From NCBI GenBank assembly GCA_011620585.1, contig WOYV01000122.1, forward strand, positions 5,489-49,412: 43,924 nt of DNA. Reading direction: 5' to 3'. How positions within the stretch are numbered: the stretch's first letter is position 1; every line of letters starts with the position of its first letter. The notes under the pieces were generated by a model. The model was not told the DNA's origin and made no database searches. It saw only the letters and a list, made by a program, of their open reading frames with translations. Both the position numbers and the translations under genes were made by a program. This DNA is from Draconibacterium sp. Its GTDB lineage: Bacteria; Bacteroidota; Bacteroidia; Bacteroidales; Prolixibacteraceae. Of the stretch, positions 1-9,352 are shown piece by piece.

Positions 1-1
1 T

Positions 2-103
2 GTGAATTACGATGGGCCGGCCAAAGAACCCGCCGAAAAGATTTCAGAAAAATGTTACGAAAGGACCCGTCCCGTGCTTGAATACCTGGCTGGCTTAAGT
101 TGA
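2..103 (+). CDS. C-terminal end of an unidentified protein (partial)
   Basis: A reading frame is open from the window edge and ends at TGA 101-103, giving the last 33 residues of a protein. The visible tail is hydrophilic and probably helical (it contains PAEKISEKCYERTRPVLEY). I do not recognise the family. It converges with the nuclease gene, whose stop lies only 11 bp away. That tight convergent spacing is the main reason to believe it is a real gene end. Confidence 0.45.
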   Translation: MNYDGPAKEPAEKISEKCYERTRPVLEYLAGLS

Positions 104-114
104 TTCTTTAAAAA

Positions 115-2955
115 TCAGAACCTGCGACAAATTCCCTTGTATGAACAGTAGCTGCATTTATCGGTATGTACCGTCTGTACAAATTCATTTTCAGCCGAAT
201 AGATTTCAGTAACCAAAGTTTTAAGCGCAGATTCAAAATCATCTGCAACTTCGCTAAAAACAAAGGACTGACCGTTCCGCCTGATATCCGGATTAAAATT
301 AGGTTCAAAAAGTTTTCGTAAACTGTAAACCGACGGCTTAACCTCTTGCGTAGGTTTTTCGGCTGATACCGCCCAACTGTAAATTAGTGCCTGTAAAATT
401 TCTTTCTTCGGGTCTTTATCATCGCGAACAAACAATTCGTCGAGTTCTTTAAAACCAAGAGAGTTAACATTTCCTGTTTTGTAATCGAGCACCCGCACCA
501 GTCCGTCTTTTACATCCAGGCGGTCGATGGTACCTCCCACCCATATTTTTTGGCCCGAAATTTCAAGCTGTCGCTTATATTTCTGCTCAAGGCTAAGAAT
601 AGTAAATGGAGCCTGTAACATATCGATTTTCAGTAGCTGCCTGACATAGGTTTTTATATTCTCGAAAAACAAAAGTGTTTTGCCTTCGAGTTTTATTTTG
701 CCCCCTTTTTGTTTCAAATAATGCTCTCCAATCAGCCGGGTTATTTCATTGTTGATCGTTACATAGTCTTTGGAAATATTTCCCAGATCTCCTTTTTGAA
801 TAAGTTTTCCGGCAAAGGGTGCATAAAGTGTTTCCATGGTATCGTGGAAAATGGTACCAAAAATAGCCCCGTCGATTTCTTCTTTTACTTCTTCCTGCTC
901 GGGCAAACCGGCTATATAATTGAAATAAAATTTAAGGCTGCAATTCAGGTACGTATTTATGGCGCTCGGCGATAGCGGATGATCCGCGGTATTTCGTTCC
1001 CTTAGCTTCGCTACCGCGGCCTCCGAGCTTTTAATACGAATTTCCTGAACAGGATCGTTGGTAAAAACAAAATTGAGATTCAGCATTTCGGGTTTGTGTA
1101 CCGAATCGTACTGAAGCTGAAAACCATAACGACTCAGTTCGCCGGTATTGATTCCCTCCTTCACCACACTATAAGTAGCGGTTACGTTTTGTGCACGTTG
1201 AATTAGCCGGTAAAAATAGTACGCATACATGGCATCCTGTTCATCGATACCCGGCAAACCAAACCCCAGCCTTACATTAAAAGGAATAAACGATGGCGCA
1301 GTAAATTTACGTGGCCATTTGTTTTCGTTCAACCCCAGGATAATCAGATTTTCGAAGTCGAGACAGCGGGTTTCCAATATACCCATTACCTGCAAACCGC
1401 TAAGAGGTTCACCTTCAAATGCTACCGAAACCTGCCCTATATATTGCGAAAATAACCTGAAATAAACCGTTTCGCTAATTGTACGCTGTTGCTTTTCGAG
1501 CGTTGTCTGTACCACTGCTCCCAGTTTCTCAATCGCCTGGTAAATTGCAAAAATCAACTCTTTCAACATTGTATCCTGTTGTTGTTTTTCTTTTTGCTGC
1601 TGATAAAACAGCGCCAGTATCGCTAAAAAATAGGCACTGTAATCTTCAGTTCTCCCGGGCAATTGAAAAATCAGGCGATGCAAGGGCGAAAAATCAAGTT
1701 CATCCAATTTTAAGGTAATGCGGTTTCTCTTTTTCAGATCAAGAATAAATGCCTTACTTTTTTCCGACTCGGTAAAAGTCAGCAACTGGTGATTCAGAAT
1801 ATCGGTTACATAACGATGATAGGCCACCAAAGTACCATCTTCGCTTCGTTTGTTCTTAAGCAAATTCACGAGTAACATCAAAAAACCGTATAAAACCGAG
1901 TTCCTTACCGGATAACCCATCGTGATGTTGACTGTTCCAATTTCTCCAGGGATGGCTCCCAGGGCAGAAAACAACAGCGATTCATCAGCAAGTACAACAG
2001 CTGTATTATCAAATTCGGGATGATAGCCTTTGGCTGTTTCCTCCAGAAAATTTGGGATTTGTTGCGATTGCCCGTAAACCGACGAAACGGCGAGCAGTTT
2101 TAACGACTTTCTGTTCTTAAAAACTTCGGTGTTTAATTCAAAATCCTGCGGCGGCGGAAAACGGTTAAGGTTATTGCGCATAAAATAGCCTGCTTCATTC
2201 CGATCGTCATCGACATATGCAAGATCATAATCCCAAAGAAAAACGGCTTTTCCTGATTTTTGCAGGTAATCGAATACCCTTGTTTCACAGGCATTGAGTG
2301 CATTCAAACCAATGATATAGTATTTTTCGAATCGAAATTCGAGAGTACTTTCCTTGATTTGTTCAGCTACTTCCCGGTCGATCATCCCCGGATAAGCCAG
2401 GCGCTGGTTCTGTAAAGTATGTTTAAAATCGGCGTAAACTGGATACAATTTATCCCAGATTGCCAGGTACTTGTCGCGAAAGCCGCTCTTTTCGGCCACC
2501 GCAATATTCCCCCAAAACTGCTCTAACGCCTTTTTCTGTTGATCGGTCAGGTAATCAAAGATCGATTCGATTTCTTTTAGGTCGGAAACATTTGTAAACA
2601 AATCTTTAGCATTAACCAGGTAACGGTCAATATCGTTAAAATCGGACAGAAGAATTTCGCCCCAGAAATAAAACTCATCAAAGGTTTCGGCGCTTTTGGT
2701 GTGCTGGCAAAACACATCGTACAACACCGAGATTAACTGTAGTTTTTCGCCCGGATGCGACTCTGAATACGACGAAAACAATTCGTTTACCGTTGTAACT
2801 TTCGGTCCAATTTCGGCGTGCTCAATCTCTTTCTGCAAATACGAAGTAAAAAATACACCCGAACGGCGGTTCGGAAATACCAGGCAAAGTTCTTTCAGAT
2901 TGTTTCTATGTCGGCTATAAATGTATTTGGCGCACTGCGAGAGAAATCGTTCCAT
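115..2955 (-). CDS. PD-(D/E)XK nuclease family protein, AddB-like (RecB-type exonuclease)
   Basis: The product is 946 residues. The N-terminus carries the FPNRR motif common to AddB-like proteins, and the long middle is an inactive-helicase-like region. The C-terminal third is a PD-(D/E)XK nuclease: the GGTIDRLDV strand supplies D811, and LDYKTG supplies D824 and K826. Four cysteines (C672 in YLNCSLKF, then C934, C937 and C943 at the extreme C-terminus) match the 4Fe-4S staple of AddB-type nucleases, in which one cysteine precedes and three follow the nuclease core. By family it would process double-strand DNA ends with an AddA/UvrD-type helicase. No such helicase gene is in this window, so the partner must lie elsewhere. 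Confidence 0.85.
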   Translation of the reverse strand: MERFLSQCAKYIYSRHRNNLKELCLVFPNRRSGVFFTSYLQKEIEHAEIGPKVTTVNELFSSYSESHPGEKLQLISVLYDVFCQHTKSAETFDEFYFWGEILLSDFNDIDRYLVNAKDLFTNVSDLKEIESIFDYLTDQQKKALEQFWGNIAVAEKSGFRDKYLAIWDKLYPVYADFKHTLQNQRLAYPGMIDREVAEQIKESTLEFRFEKYYIIGLNALNACETRVFDYLQKSGKAVFLWDYDLAYVDDDRNEAGYFMRNNLNRFPPPQDFELNTEVFKNRKSLKLLAVSSVYGQSQQIPNFLEETAKGYHPEFDNTAVVLADESLLFSALGAIPGEIGTVNITMGYPVRNSVLYGFLMLLVNLLKNKRSEDGTLVAYHRYVTDILNHQLLTFTESEKSKAFILDLKKRNRITLKLDELDFSPLHRLIFQLPGRTEDYSAYFLAILALFYQQQKEKQQQDTMLKELIFAIYQAIEKLGAVVQTTLEKQQRTISETVYFRLFSQYIGQVSVAFEGEPLSGLQVMGILETRCLDFENLIILGLNENKWPRKFTAPSFIPFNVRLGFGLPGIDEQDAMYAYYFYRLIQRAQNVTATYSVVKEGINTGELSRYGFQLQYDSVHKPEMLNLNFVFTNDPVQEIRIKSSEAAVAKLRERNTADHPLSPSAINTYLNCSLKFYFNYIAGLPEQEEVKEEIDGAIFGTIFHDTMETLYAPFAGKLIQKGDLGNISKDYVTINNEITRLIGEHYLKQKGGKIKLEGKTLLFFENIKTYVRQLLKIDMLQAPFTILSLEQKYKRQLEISGQKIWVGGTIDRLDVKDGLVRVLDYKTGNVNSLGFKELDELFVRDDKDPKKEILQALIYSWAVSAEKPTQEVKPSVYSLRKLFEPNFNPDIRRNGQSFVFSEVADDFESALKTLVTEIYSAENEFVQTVHTDKCSYCSYKGICRRF

Positions 2956-3156
2956 GAATTAGTTTATTCTTCAAAGTTCAGAGTTTCGATGAAAATAACA
3001 AGATACCGGACTTAAATTTTACTATTTTTATTCGCCAACTAAAACTGAAATTCTGAATATCATGAAATGAGCATGATTAGTAAAAATACCAACCGGTATG
3101 AAAATATTTCTATCATGCGAATTCCATCTGACAATTTAAAAACAAATTATATACAG

Positions 3157-4848
3157 ATGAAAATATACTTTACAATTCTGGCATTTTTCCTTTTATCATT
3201 TCAAATTGTTGCACAAGATCGTATTACCGGGCAACCTTTTGCCACACGAAGCGAAGTAATTGCCCAGCACGGGATGGCCTGCACAAGCCAGCCACTGGCG
3301 ACCCAGGCGGCACTCGATATGCTGAAAGCCGGCGGAAATGCAATCGACGCCGCTATTGCAGCCAATGCAGTGCTCGGGCTAACCGAGCCCACCGGAAATG
3401 GCATGGGTGGCGACTTATTCGCGATTGTTTGGGATGCCAAAACCAAAAAGCTTTACGGACTAAACGCCAGCGGACGTTCTCCGTATGATTTAACTCTTGA
3501 ATATTTCAAGGAAAAAGGATATGAAAAGATACCGGCTTACGGGCCTCTGCCTGTTTCGGTTCCCGGTTGCGTGGATGGCTGGTTTGAGCTGCATAACAAA
3601 TTTGGAAAGTTACCTATGGGCCAGGTGCTGAACCCGGCTATTTCATATGCTGAAAACGGGTTCCCACTGAGCGAAGTCATCGCGTATTACTGGGGAAGAA
3701 ATGCACCGTCGTTAAAAAAATATCCCGGGTTTGCCGAAATTTTCATGCCCAACGGAAAGGCTCCTGAAAAAGGCGAAATATTTAAGAATCCGTACCTGGC
3801 TAAAACCCTACGGACGGTTGCAGAGAAAGGCCGTGATGAATTTTACAAAGGTGAAATTGCCCGGAAAATTGTGAAATATGTGCGCGAGCAAGGTGGATTT
3901 CTGAGCATGCGTGATTTCGAAGATCATCGTTCAGAATGGGTAGAACCTATTTCGGTGAATTACCGTGGTTACGATGTATGGGAACTTCCGCCAAACGGAC
4001 AGGGAACTGCAGCACTTGAGATGCTTAACATCTTAAAAAACTTTAATGTGGCTTCGATGGGTTTTGGATCGGCTGAATACATCCACTATTTTGTGGAAGC
4101 CAAGAAACTGGCCTTTGAAGACCGTGCCAAATACTATTCCGATCCCGGTTTTAACAAATTACCAACAGAACAACTGATTGCTGAAGATTATGGAAAAAAA
4201 CAGGCGGCTATGATCGCTCCTGATCATGCAGCAAAGAGTTATCCCGCATGGGGAATGGAACATGGGAACACCATTTACCTGGCCACTGCCGATGAAGAAG
4301 GAAATATGGTTTCACTAATCCAGAGTAATTTCCGTGGTATGGGTTCGGGAATGACCCCCGGCCAGCTTGGTTTTATTTTACAGGACCGTGGTGAGCTTTT
4401 TTCACTGGATGAAGGACACATGAATGTTTACGAGCCGCACAAACGTCCTTTCCACACAATTATTCCGGCTTTTGTAACCAAGGATGGAGAGCCGTTTATG
4501 AGTTTTGGTGTAATGGGTGGCGATATGCAACCACAGGGACATGTTCAAATAATCTGTAACGTTATAGACTTTGGGATGAACCTGCAGGAAGCCGGCGACG
4601 CACCACGCATTCAACACACGGGATCGAGCGACCCGACTGGCGGCGAACTTATGAACAATGGAGGACAGGTGACCCTTGAAAGTGGAATTCCGTATACCTC
4701 GATCCGCAGATTAATGGAGATGGGCCACAAAATTGGGTTCGATTTTGGACCGTACGGAGGCTACCAGGCCATTATGTGGGATCCAGTAAACAAAGTATAT
4801 TACGGCGCTTCCGAATCGCGCAAAGACGGACAGGCGGCGGGGTATTGA
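3157..4848 (+). CDS. gamma-glutamyltransferase family protein, secreted (Ntn hydrolase)
   Basis: I start at ATG 3157 because it begins a clean Sec signal peptide (MKIYFTILAFFLLSFQIVAQ). The upstream in-frame ATG at 3067 would put 30 polar residues ahead of it. The 563-residue product matches the family throughout: residues after the signal show GMACTSQPLAT and LKAGGNAIDAAIAAN, followed by the glycine-rich EPTGNGMGGD. The processing site and catalytic threonine should be T372 in HGNTIYLA, and GVMGGDMQPQGH is the later glycine motif. The family self-cleaves into two subunits and transfers or hydrolyses gamma-glutamyl groups, for example on glutathione, in the periplasm. Substrate cannot be told from sequence. 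It stands alone between divergent and convergent neighbours. Confidence 0.88.
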   Translation: MKIYFTILAFFLLSFQIVAQDRITGQPFATRSEVIAQHGMACTSQPLATQAALDMLKAGGNAIDAAIAANAVLGLTEPTGNGMGGDLFAIVWDAKTKKLYGLNASGRSPYDLTLEYFKEKGYEKIPAYGPLPVSVPGCVDGWFELHNKFGKLPMGQVLNPAISYAENGFPLSEVIAYYWGRNAPSLKKYPGFAEIFMPNGKAPEKGEIFKNPYLAKTLRTVAEKGRDEFYKGEIARKIVKYVREQGGFLSMRDFEDHRSEWVEPISVNYRGYDVWELPPNGQGTAALEMLNILKNFNVASMGFGSAEYIHYFVEAKKLAFEDRAKYYSDPGFNKLPTEQLIAEDYGKKQAAMIAPDHAAKSYPAWGMEHGNTIYLATADEEGNMVSLIQSNFRGMGSGMTPGQLGFILQDRGELFSLDEGHMNVYEPHKRPFHTIIPAFVTKDGEPFMSFGVMGGDMQPQGHVQIICNVIDFGMNLQEAGDAPRIQHTGSSDPTGGELMNNGGQVTLESGIPYTSIRRLMEMGHKIGFDFGPYGGYQAIMWDPVNKVYYGASESRKDGQAAGY

Positions 4849-4878
4849 GGTTGAACTAAATTCACTGTCAAACTTAGG

Positions 4879-7800
4879 TTATTTTTTAAACAGTGGGTCG
4901 GCACCTATTGTGCCTTCCAGTTCTTGCAGATACTGTTTCGAATCCACGTGTTTCAAACAATCTTTTGCTTTTTCAATCCTGCTGTCAATATTCATTTCTT
5001 CCACCAAAATGACATTGTCTTTATTGGCTTTAAAATCTTCGAGATAAGCCAGTTGACGTTTGTAAAAAGCCACATCCTTTTGCTGTTTTAGCAAAAGGCG
5101 CGCTTTGTACCAATCGCTTTTGATCACCTCTTCGCGTTTGAACAGTTTGCGCAATCCCGGATCACTTATGTCTTTCCCTTCGTAATGACCGTAAGCCATC
5201 ACATGTAAAAGTACTTTTAAAGGAGGAATGGCTGATTCCACGCTGCCGTCTTCAAAAAAAGGCAGAGCTGCACGTTGCATGGCTTCGGTAATGTTGTTGA
5301 TCCCATCCACATAATCGTCCATACCTTGCAATTCGGGTTTAAGCATGCGTTCGTTAAAAACAGCCAGCGGTTCATCAAACAAACGGTTCATGCACCGGAA
5401 TGCAAAATTCTTGGTGATCCTGTAACCCAAACGGCTGGCCAATACTTTTTTGCCTTTGTATTCAAAGTCCTCTAATTTTTCAAGACTTCCGTTTTCGATC
5501 AGTTTTTTCGGATCGCGATCTTCAGGAACCAAACGTGCCCAGATTTCGGGAACCAGAATACTGATGTCGTGGTCAAAACGATTTTCAGGCCCGATGTAAC
5601 CGGCGGCGGAACTAAAACCATTGTATTCGGTAAGAATGTACGACAACAAGGCATTGTTCAGGTCGGTTGTTGGAACCAACATATTGAACGGCCCTTTGGT
5701 GAGCGCACCCTCCAAACCGGCACCGGTAGTTGAAGGCGATTTCCCTGTGATACTGGCAATAAAATCCATAAATAATTCAGGCAGTTCCTGGTAATGGATT
5801 GGGTTGTACACCGCCAGGGGTCGAATACCGGCTTTACGGTCAGCCGGATTATTTCTTCGTCCGGGAAGAACAGCGTTCACCGGCCAGTAAACCGGATCGG
5901 CAGGTTTGATTTTCCGGAATAATCGCACTCCGATTTCTCCCAAGTACGAATCAAGTGTTTCCTCTTTAAAAATATTTTGTTGCAGGTATCGGGGATTTTT
6001 TGTGGGTTCGCCATCCACAATGCGAGGATGGGATGGAATGACGAAGTAATTATCGTCGTTGTTTTTTACGATCGAACAAACAAAGTCTTTAACCGGTTGT
6101 GTATATTTTTCGAAACTGATGGCATTCTCCGCCAGTTCAATAGCATTTTCCCGGGTCAGTGGTTCGTAATTGGTCAGGAAAGTATCGTGATCGACAATCT
6201 CCCGTTCGGCTTCCTTATCGTAGCCTCTGATTACCGCCTCGTCGGGGCGCTGGAATAGATAACTTTCGCAGTTGGCCACCAGTTTTACACTAGGGTTGGG
6301 GTATTCTGAATTCAGGTTGCTCAATCGCTTCGCCGGAACGGTAATTGTGGCTGAAATATCGTCTTCAGTCTGGATTTTCACACTCGGCACAAAATCGGAC
6401 CTCAATTTATGCAGATACCAACGTCCTTCTTCGTTAAAACCAATTCGCACGTAACTTGCGGTAATCGGGTTGTGTTTGTATCTCAACACATTCCCGGGTC
6501 GGCCATTTACAATTTCAACATTAAACAGCTCGCGCCATTTTAAACCCACTTCTTCCACACCACGGTAATGGCGTTTCACAAACAAAGCTAAAGTGTGCAC
6601 GTATTGCGGAATATCTTTCAAAAAATTATTGTATTCGTCGTTGTAATTATCCGAAGGTGTCAACAGTTTAACGGCCGATCCCAAAGTGCGTTCCTTGCTC
6701 AGAAACGAGCGGGAATCACTTGCATCCGGATAAATTACTTTCCACCGTTTCGAATAATCGTAGTTGATAATTTCGTCAACTTTTATTACTGCCTGTTCAA
6801 GGTTTTCGATATAGAAATATCCATACTTGATCGCGTTCTGCATCGATTTCGAAATTTCCGATTTTCCGCCACCGGAAACGGTACTGGGTTTGTGGCAGAA
6901 AACACCTTCCGGTGAGGTATCGATTATCCGCCACATCGATTGGGTTGGGTGTTTTACCAACTGGAATTTATGGCCTGTAGGATGAACATATACTTTATCG
7001 GGCGACAACTTCAGGCTGTATTCCTTGTTTTTGTACTTCCAGGAAACCGAGCTTTTTTCGATATCGATATCTGCATTTTCAGGAATGTACACCACATCTG
7101 AATATTTTTTATCGATGGCGTAATTTCCTTCTTTTACTTCGATTTTATCGGCCAGTAATTTTTTTACTTCCTCGAATGAATATGGCTGGCTGAATTTTTT
7201 TGTAAAGTTGGCCCCAAAAACACTGTCGCTCATGTTTCCACGCGGGAAAGCAATAGCGCCGCCCGAGTGTTCTTCTTCAACCAAACCATAAAGATTGGCC
7301 GAATAACTGATCTGTGTTTTGATTTCCTTTTTCGAATATCCATAGTAGTTGTCGGCGATCAAAGTTACCACTACCCCACGTTCGTCACGACAGGTCAGTT
7401 TAAACGGAGTACCATCATTGTAGAGTTCATTTTCGTCTTTCCAGCACATGCCGTCTTTTTTCTGACGCGGCGACGCATCGTCGTAGTGAGGCAAACCCAC
7501 GTCTTTCTTTTTAAGTTTGGTAAGCTGCGGCGCCAGAATGATACACCCGGTGTGCCCGGTCCAGTGGTCAATATCAAGTGCTGCATCGTTAACAGCCAGG
7601 TTGTGGTCGCCGGCATTTCCAAAAATCGACTCCACAAAATCGAGGTTACTCACCAAACTTCCCGGCGCAAAAAAGCGAATCTCCATCGATTTTTCGCTGA
7701 TCACTCCTTTTACTTCGGGACAAACAATCGGGCGCAGTAGAAGCGAGGCCATTACTTTTGCCGTTTGGTCCTGTTTCGAAGTAAATGGGAGTAATTTTAG

Positions 7801-8364
7801 TTCGTCAGATGGATTAAGCGCCGCATACAGCAAATGCGCAAAAGTAATTTTTGGTACTTCCTTTTTATCGAGTGGGACCGGAAGTCCTCCACGTACAATG
7901 TGAAAAGTTCCTTTGGTGGTTCGTTTATCGTTGGCAGGGTTATTTAAAATCCCCTGTTTTAAACGGTACGAACTCAGCAGTTCGCTTTTAAATTCATTGC
8001 CATTGGGCGGCAAGCTCAATTCGCGGGCCATTCCCTTTTGGTTTAATACCAGCGTGGCAGATGGCAAACGGAATTCTTTATCGAAATTAACTTCCTTTAA
8101 ATAATCATCGATGAAATTTTGTATTCGTGTGTCCACCGGCGACAGATGTCCGCTCAGCAAACGCGATTTCTCGCGGAAACTATTGATAAGCCCTTCGGTA
8201 AGTGACTGAAACTTTGAATTGGCATATTTTTCGTCGGCATCCGAATCGTCGTTAAAAATCGGTTGCCCCAGCGATGCCAGTTGCAGATTGATGTACTGGA
8301 TCATATCGCGGCGGTCGCGAATCATTCTTTTGTTCGCTTTTTTGGGTCGTAGCTTGTTTTCCAT
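4879..8364 (-). CDS. large conserved protein of unknown function with P-loop-like motifs
   Basis: The 1161-residue product has no signal peptide or membrane segment, so it is probably cytosolic. I cannot assign a function. Visible features are a Walker-A-like SGGGKSEISKS with G498-G500, K501 and S502. A second GKS at 874-876 lies in ITGKSPSTTGAG, next to a highly patterned stretch (EGALTKGPFN). Around residues 265-400 are segments rich in H, D, G and C (DIDHWTGHTGCII, GVVVTLIADNYYGYSKKE). The GGGKSE loop and the glycine-rich blocks recall PEP-carboxykinase-type P-loops, but that is an impression, not a demonstrated homology. The N-terminus is basic. It is transcribed alone, divergent from exonuclease III across a gap with a perfect inverted repeat. 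Confidence 0.8.
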   Translation of the reverse strand: MENKLRPKKANKRMIRDRRDMIQYINLQLASLGQPIFNDDSDADEKYANSKFQSLTEGLINSFREKSRLLSGHLSPVDTRIQNFIDDYLKEVNFDKEFRLPSATLVLNQKGMARELSLPPNGNEFKSELLSSYRLKQGILNNPANDKRTTKGTFHIVRGGLPVPLDKKEVPKITFAHLLYAALNPSDELKLLPFTSKQDQTAKVMASLLLRPIVCPEVKGVISEKSMEIRFFAPGSLVSNLDFVESIFGNAGDHNLAVNDAALDIDHWTGHTGCIILAPQLTKLKKKDVGLPHYDDASPRQKKDGMCWKDENELYNDGTPFKLTCRDERGVVVTLIADNYYGYSKKEIKTQISYSANLYGLVEEEHSGGAIAFPRGNMSDSVFGANFTKKFSQPYSFEEVKKLLADKIEVKEGNYAIDKKYSDVVYIPENADIDIEKSSVSWKYKNKEYSLKLSPDKVYVHPTGHKFQLVKHPTQSMWRIIDTSPEGVFCHKPSTVSGGGKSEISKSMQNAIKYGYFYIENLEQAVIKVDEIINYDYSKRWKVIYPDASDSRSFLSKERTLGSAVKLLTPSDNYNDEYNNFLKDIPQYVHTLALFVKRHYRGVEEVGLKWRELFNVEIVNGRPGNVLRYKHNPITASYVRIGFNEEGRWYLHKLRSDFVPSVKIQTEDDISATITVPAKRLSNLNSEYPNPSVKLVANCESYLFQRPDEAVIRGYDKEAEREIVDHDTFLTNYEPLTRENAIELAENAISFEKYTQPVKDFVCSIVKNNDDNYFVIPSHPRIVDGEPTKNPRYLQQNIFKEETLDSYLGEIGVRLFRKIKPADPVYWPVNAVLPGRRNNPADRKAGIRPLAVYNPIHYQELPELFMDFIASITGKSPSTTGAGLEGALTKGPFNMLVPTTDLNNALLSYILTEYNGFSSAAGYIGPENRFDHDISILVPEIWARLVPEDRDPKKLIENGSLEKLEDFEYKGKKVLASRLGYRITKNFAFRCMNRLFDEPLAVFNERMLKPELQGMDDYVDGINNITEAMQRAALPFFEDGSVESAIPPLKVLLHVMAYGHYEGKDISDPGLRKLFKREEVIKSDWYKARLLLKQQKDVAFYKRQLAYLEDFKANKDNVILVEEMNIDSRIEKAKDCLKHVDSKQYLQELEGTIGADPLFKK

Positions 8365-8466
8365 TTTCTTAATTTTACTAAAACGCTATAAAAATACGAT
8401 TAAAAGACTAAACAGTCCAGAATAGTCAAATACAAAGCCACATATTTAATGATTTGCTAAGCATTA

Positions 8467-8488
8467 TTAACCAAACACTATTGGTTAA
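8467..8488. promoter_or_regulatory. perfect inverted repeat in a divergent intergenic gap
   Basis: TTAACCAA (8467-8474) and TTGGTTAA (8481-8488) are perfect 8-bp arms around a 6-bp spacer. The repeat lies in the 199-bp gap between the divergent 1161-residue protein and exonuclease III. Symmetry and position suit a dimeric regulator binding site, but no regulator gene is adjacent. No good TAnnTTTG promoter was seen in this gap on either strand. It could also be a short hairpin in the 5' leader. Confidence 0.35.
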
Positions 8489-8563
8489 GTTCCATTGTTT
8501 TCTTTTCTCTAAATTATTTCAAGGTGACATTGATTTTCAAAATTTTTTATCTTGCAGAAAAAA

Positions 8564-9334
8564 ATGAAGTTGATATCGTGGAACGTGAACGGGTTACGCG
8601 CCGTAGCTCAAAAGAATTTTTTTGATGATCTGAAAAACATGGATCCCGATGTGCTCTGTATTCAGGAAACAAAAGCCCAGGAAGACCAGGTAGCAGAAAC
8701 ACTGGCAGGAGTAACCCAATACTACATTTACTCAAATGCTGCCGAAAAGAAAGGGTATTCAGGAACGACTACCTTATCCAAAGTGGAGCCGCTTTCGGTA
8801 AGGCGTGGTATCGGAATTGGCGAACACGACAACGAAGGCCGTGTGTTGTGCCTCGAATACGAAAAGTTTTTTTTGGTAAATGTTTACGTTCCCAACTCGG
8901 GAAGTGAATTAAAAAGACTGGGTTACCGCCAGGACTGGGACCTTGCTTTTTTCAATTATCTGAAAGAGCTGGAAAAAACAAAGCCGGTAGTGGTTTGCGG
9001 CGATTTTAACGTGGCCCATAAGGCCATCGACCTTGCAAGGCCAAAAGCCAATTACAACAAATCGGCGGGATACATGCAGGAAGAAATCGATGGCATGGAC
9101 CGTTTTACCTCGGGTAGTTTAATCGACAGTTTCAGGTATTTTAATCCCAACACGGCGGACAAATATACGTGGTGGAGCTACCGCGCCGGGGCACGTGGCA
9201 AGAACATCGGCTGGAGAATCGATTATTTTCTAGTAAGCGAATCATTTCTGCCATCGGTTAAAAGCGCATTTATTTTAGATGAAGTTATAGGTTCCGATCA
9301 CTGTCCGGTTGGAATTGAAATTGATGTTTCTTAA
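8564..9334 (+). CDS. xth: exodeoxyribonuclease III / AP endonuclease
   Basis: ATG 8564 starts exactly at the conserved MKLISWNVNGLRA; the frame can be opened 12 bp earlier only with a TTG. The 256-residue product has the full exonuclease-phosphatase motif set: N7 in WNVNG, the metal-binding Glu in CIQETK, NVYVPNSG, GDFNVAH, WRIDYFLVS and the catalytic GSDHCPV near the C-terminus. The length is normal for the Xth family. It cuts DNA 5' of abasic sites and removes 3' blocks in base excision repair. The stop is 18 bp before the start of the serine-hydrolase lipoprotein gene, so the two may be co-transcribed, with no obvious functional link. Confidence 0.95.
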   Translation: MKLISWNVNGLRAVAQKNFFDDLKNMDPDVLCIQETKAQEDQVAETLAGVTQYYIYSNAAEKKGYSGTTTLSKVEPLSVRRGIGIGEHDNEGRVLCLEYEKFFLVNVYVPNSGSELKRLGYRQDWDLAFFNYLKELEKTKPVVVCGDFNVAHKAIDLARPKANYNKSAGYMQEEIDGMDRFTSGSLIDSFRYFNPNTADKYTWWSYRAGARGKNIGWRIDYFLVSESFLPSVKSAFILDEVIGSDHCPVGIEIDVS

Positions 9335-9352
9335 CCCGTGAGATCGTTATCG

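Noticed and set aside
3067-3156. Thirty extra N-terminal codons on the gamma-glutamyltransferase-family gene
   Set aside because: They place a polar stretch in front of a clean signal peptide that starts at 3157.
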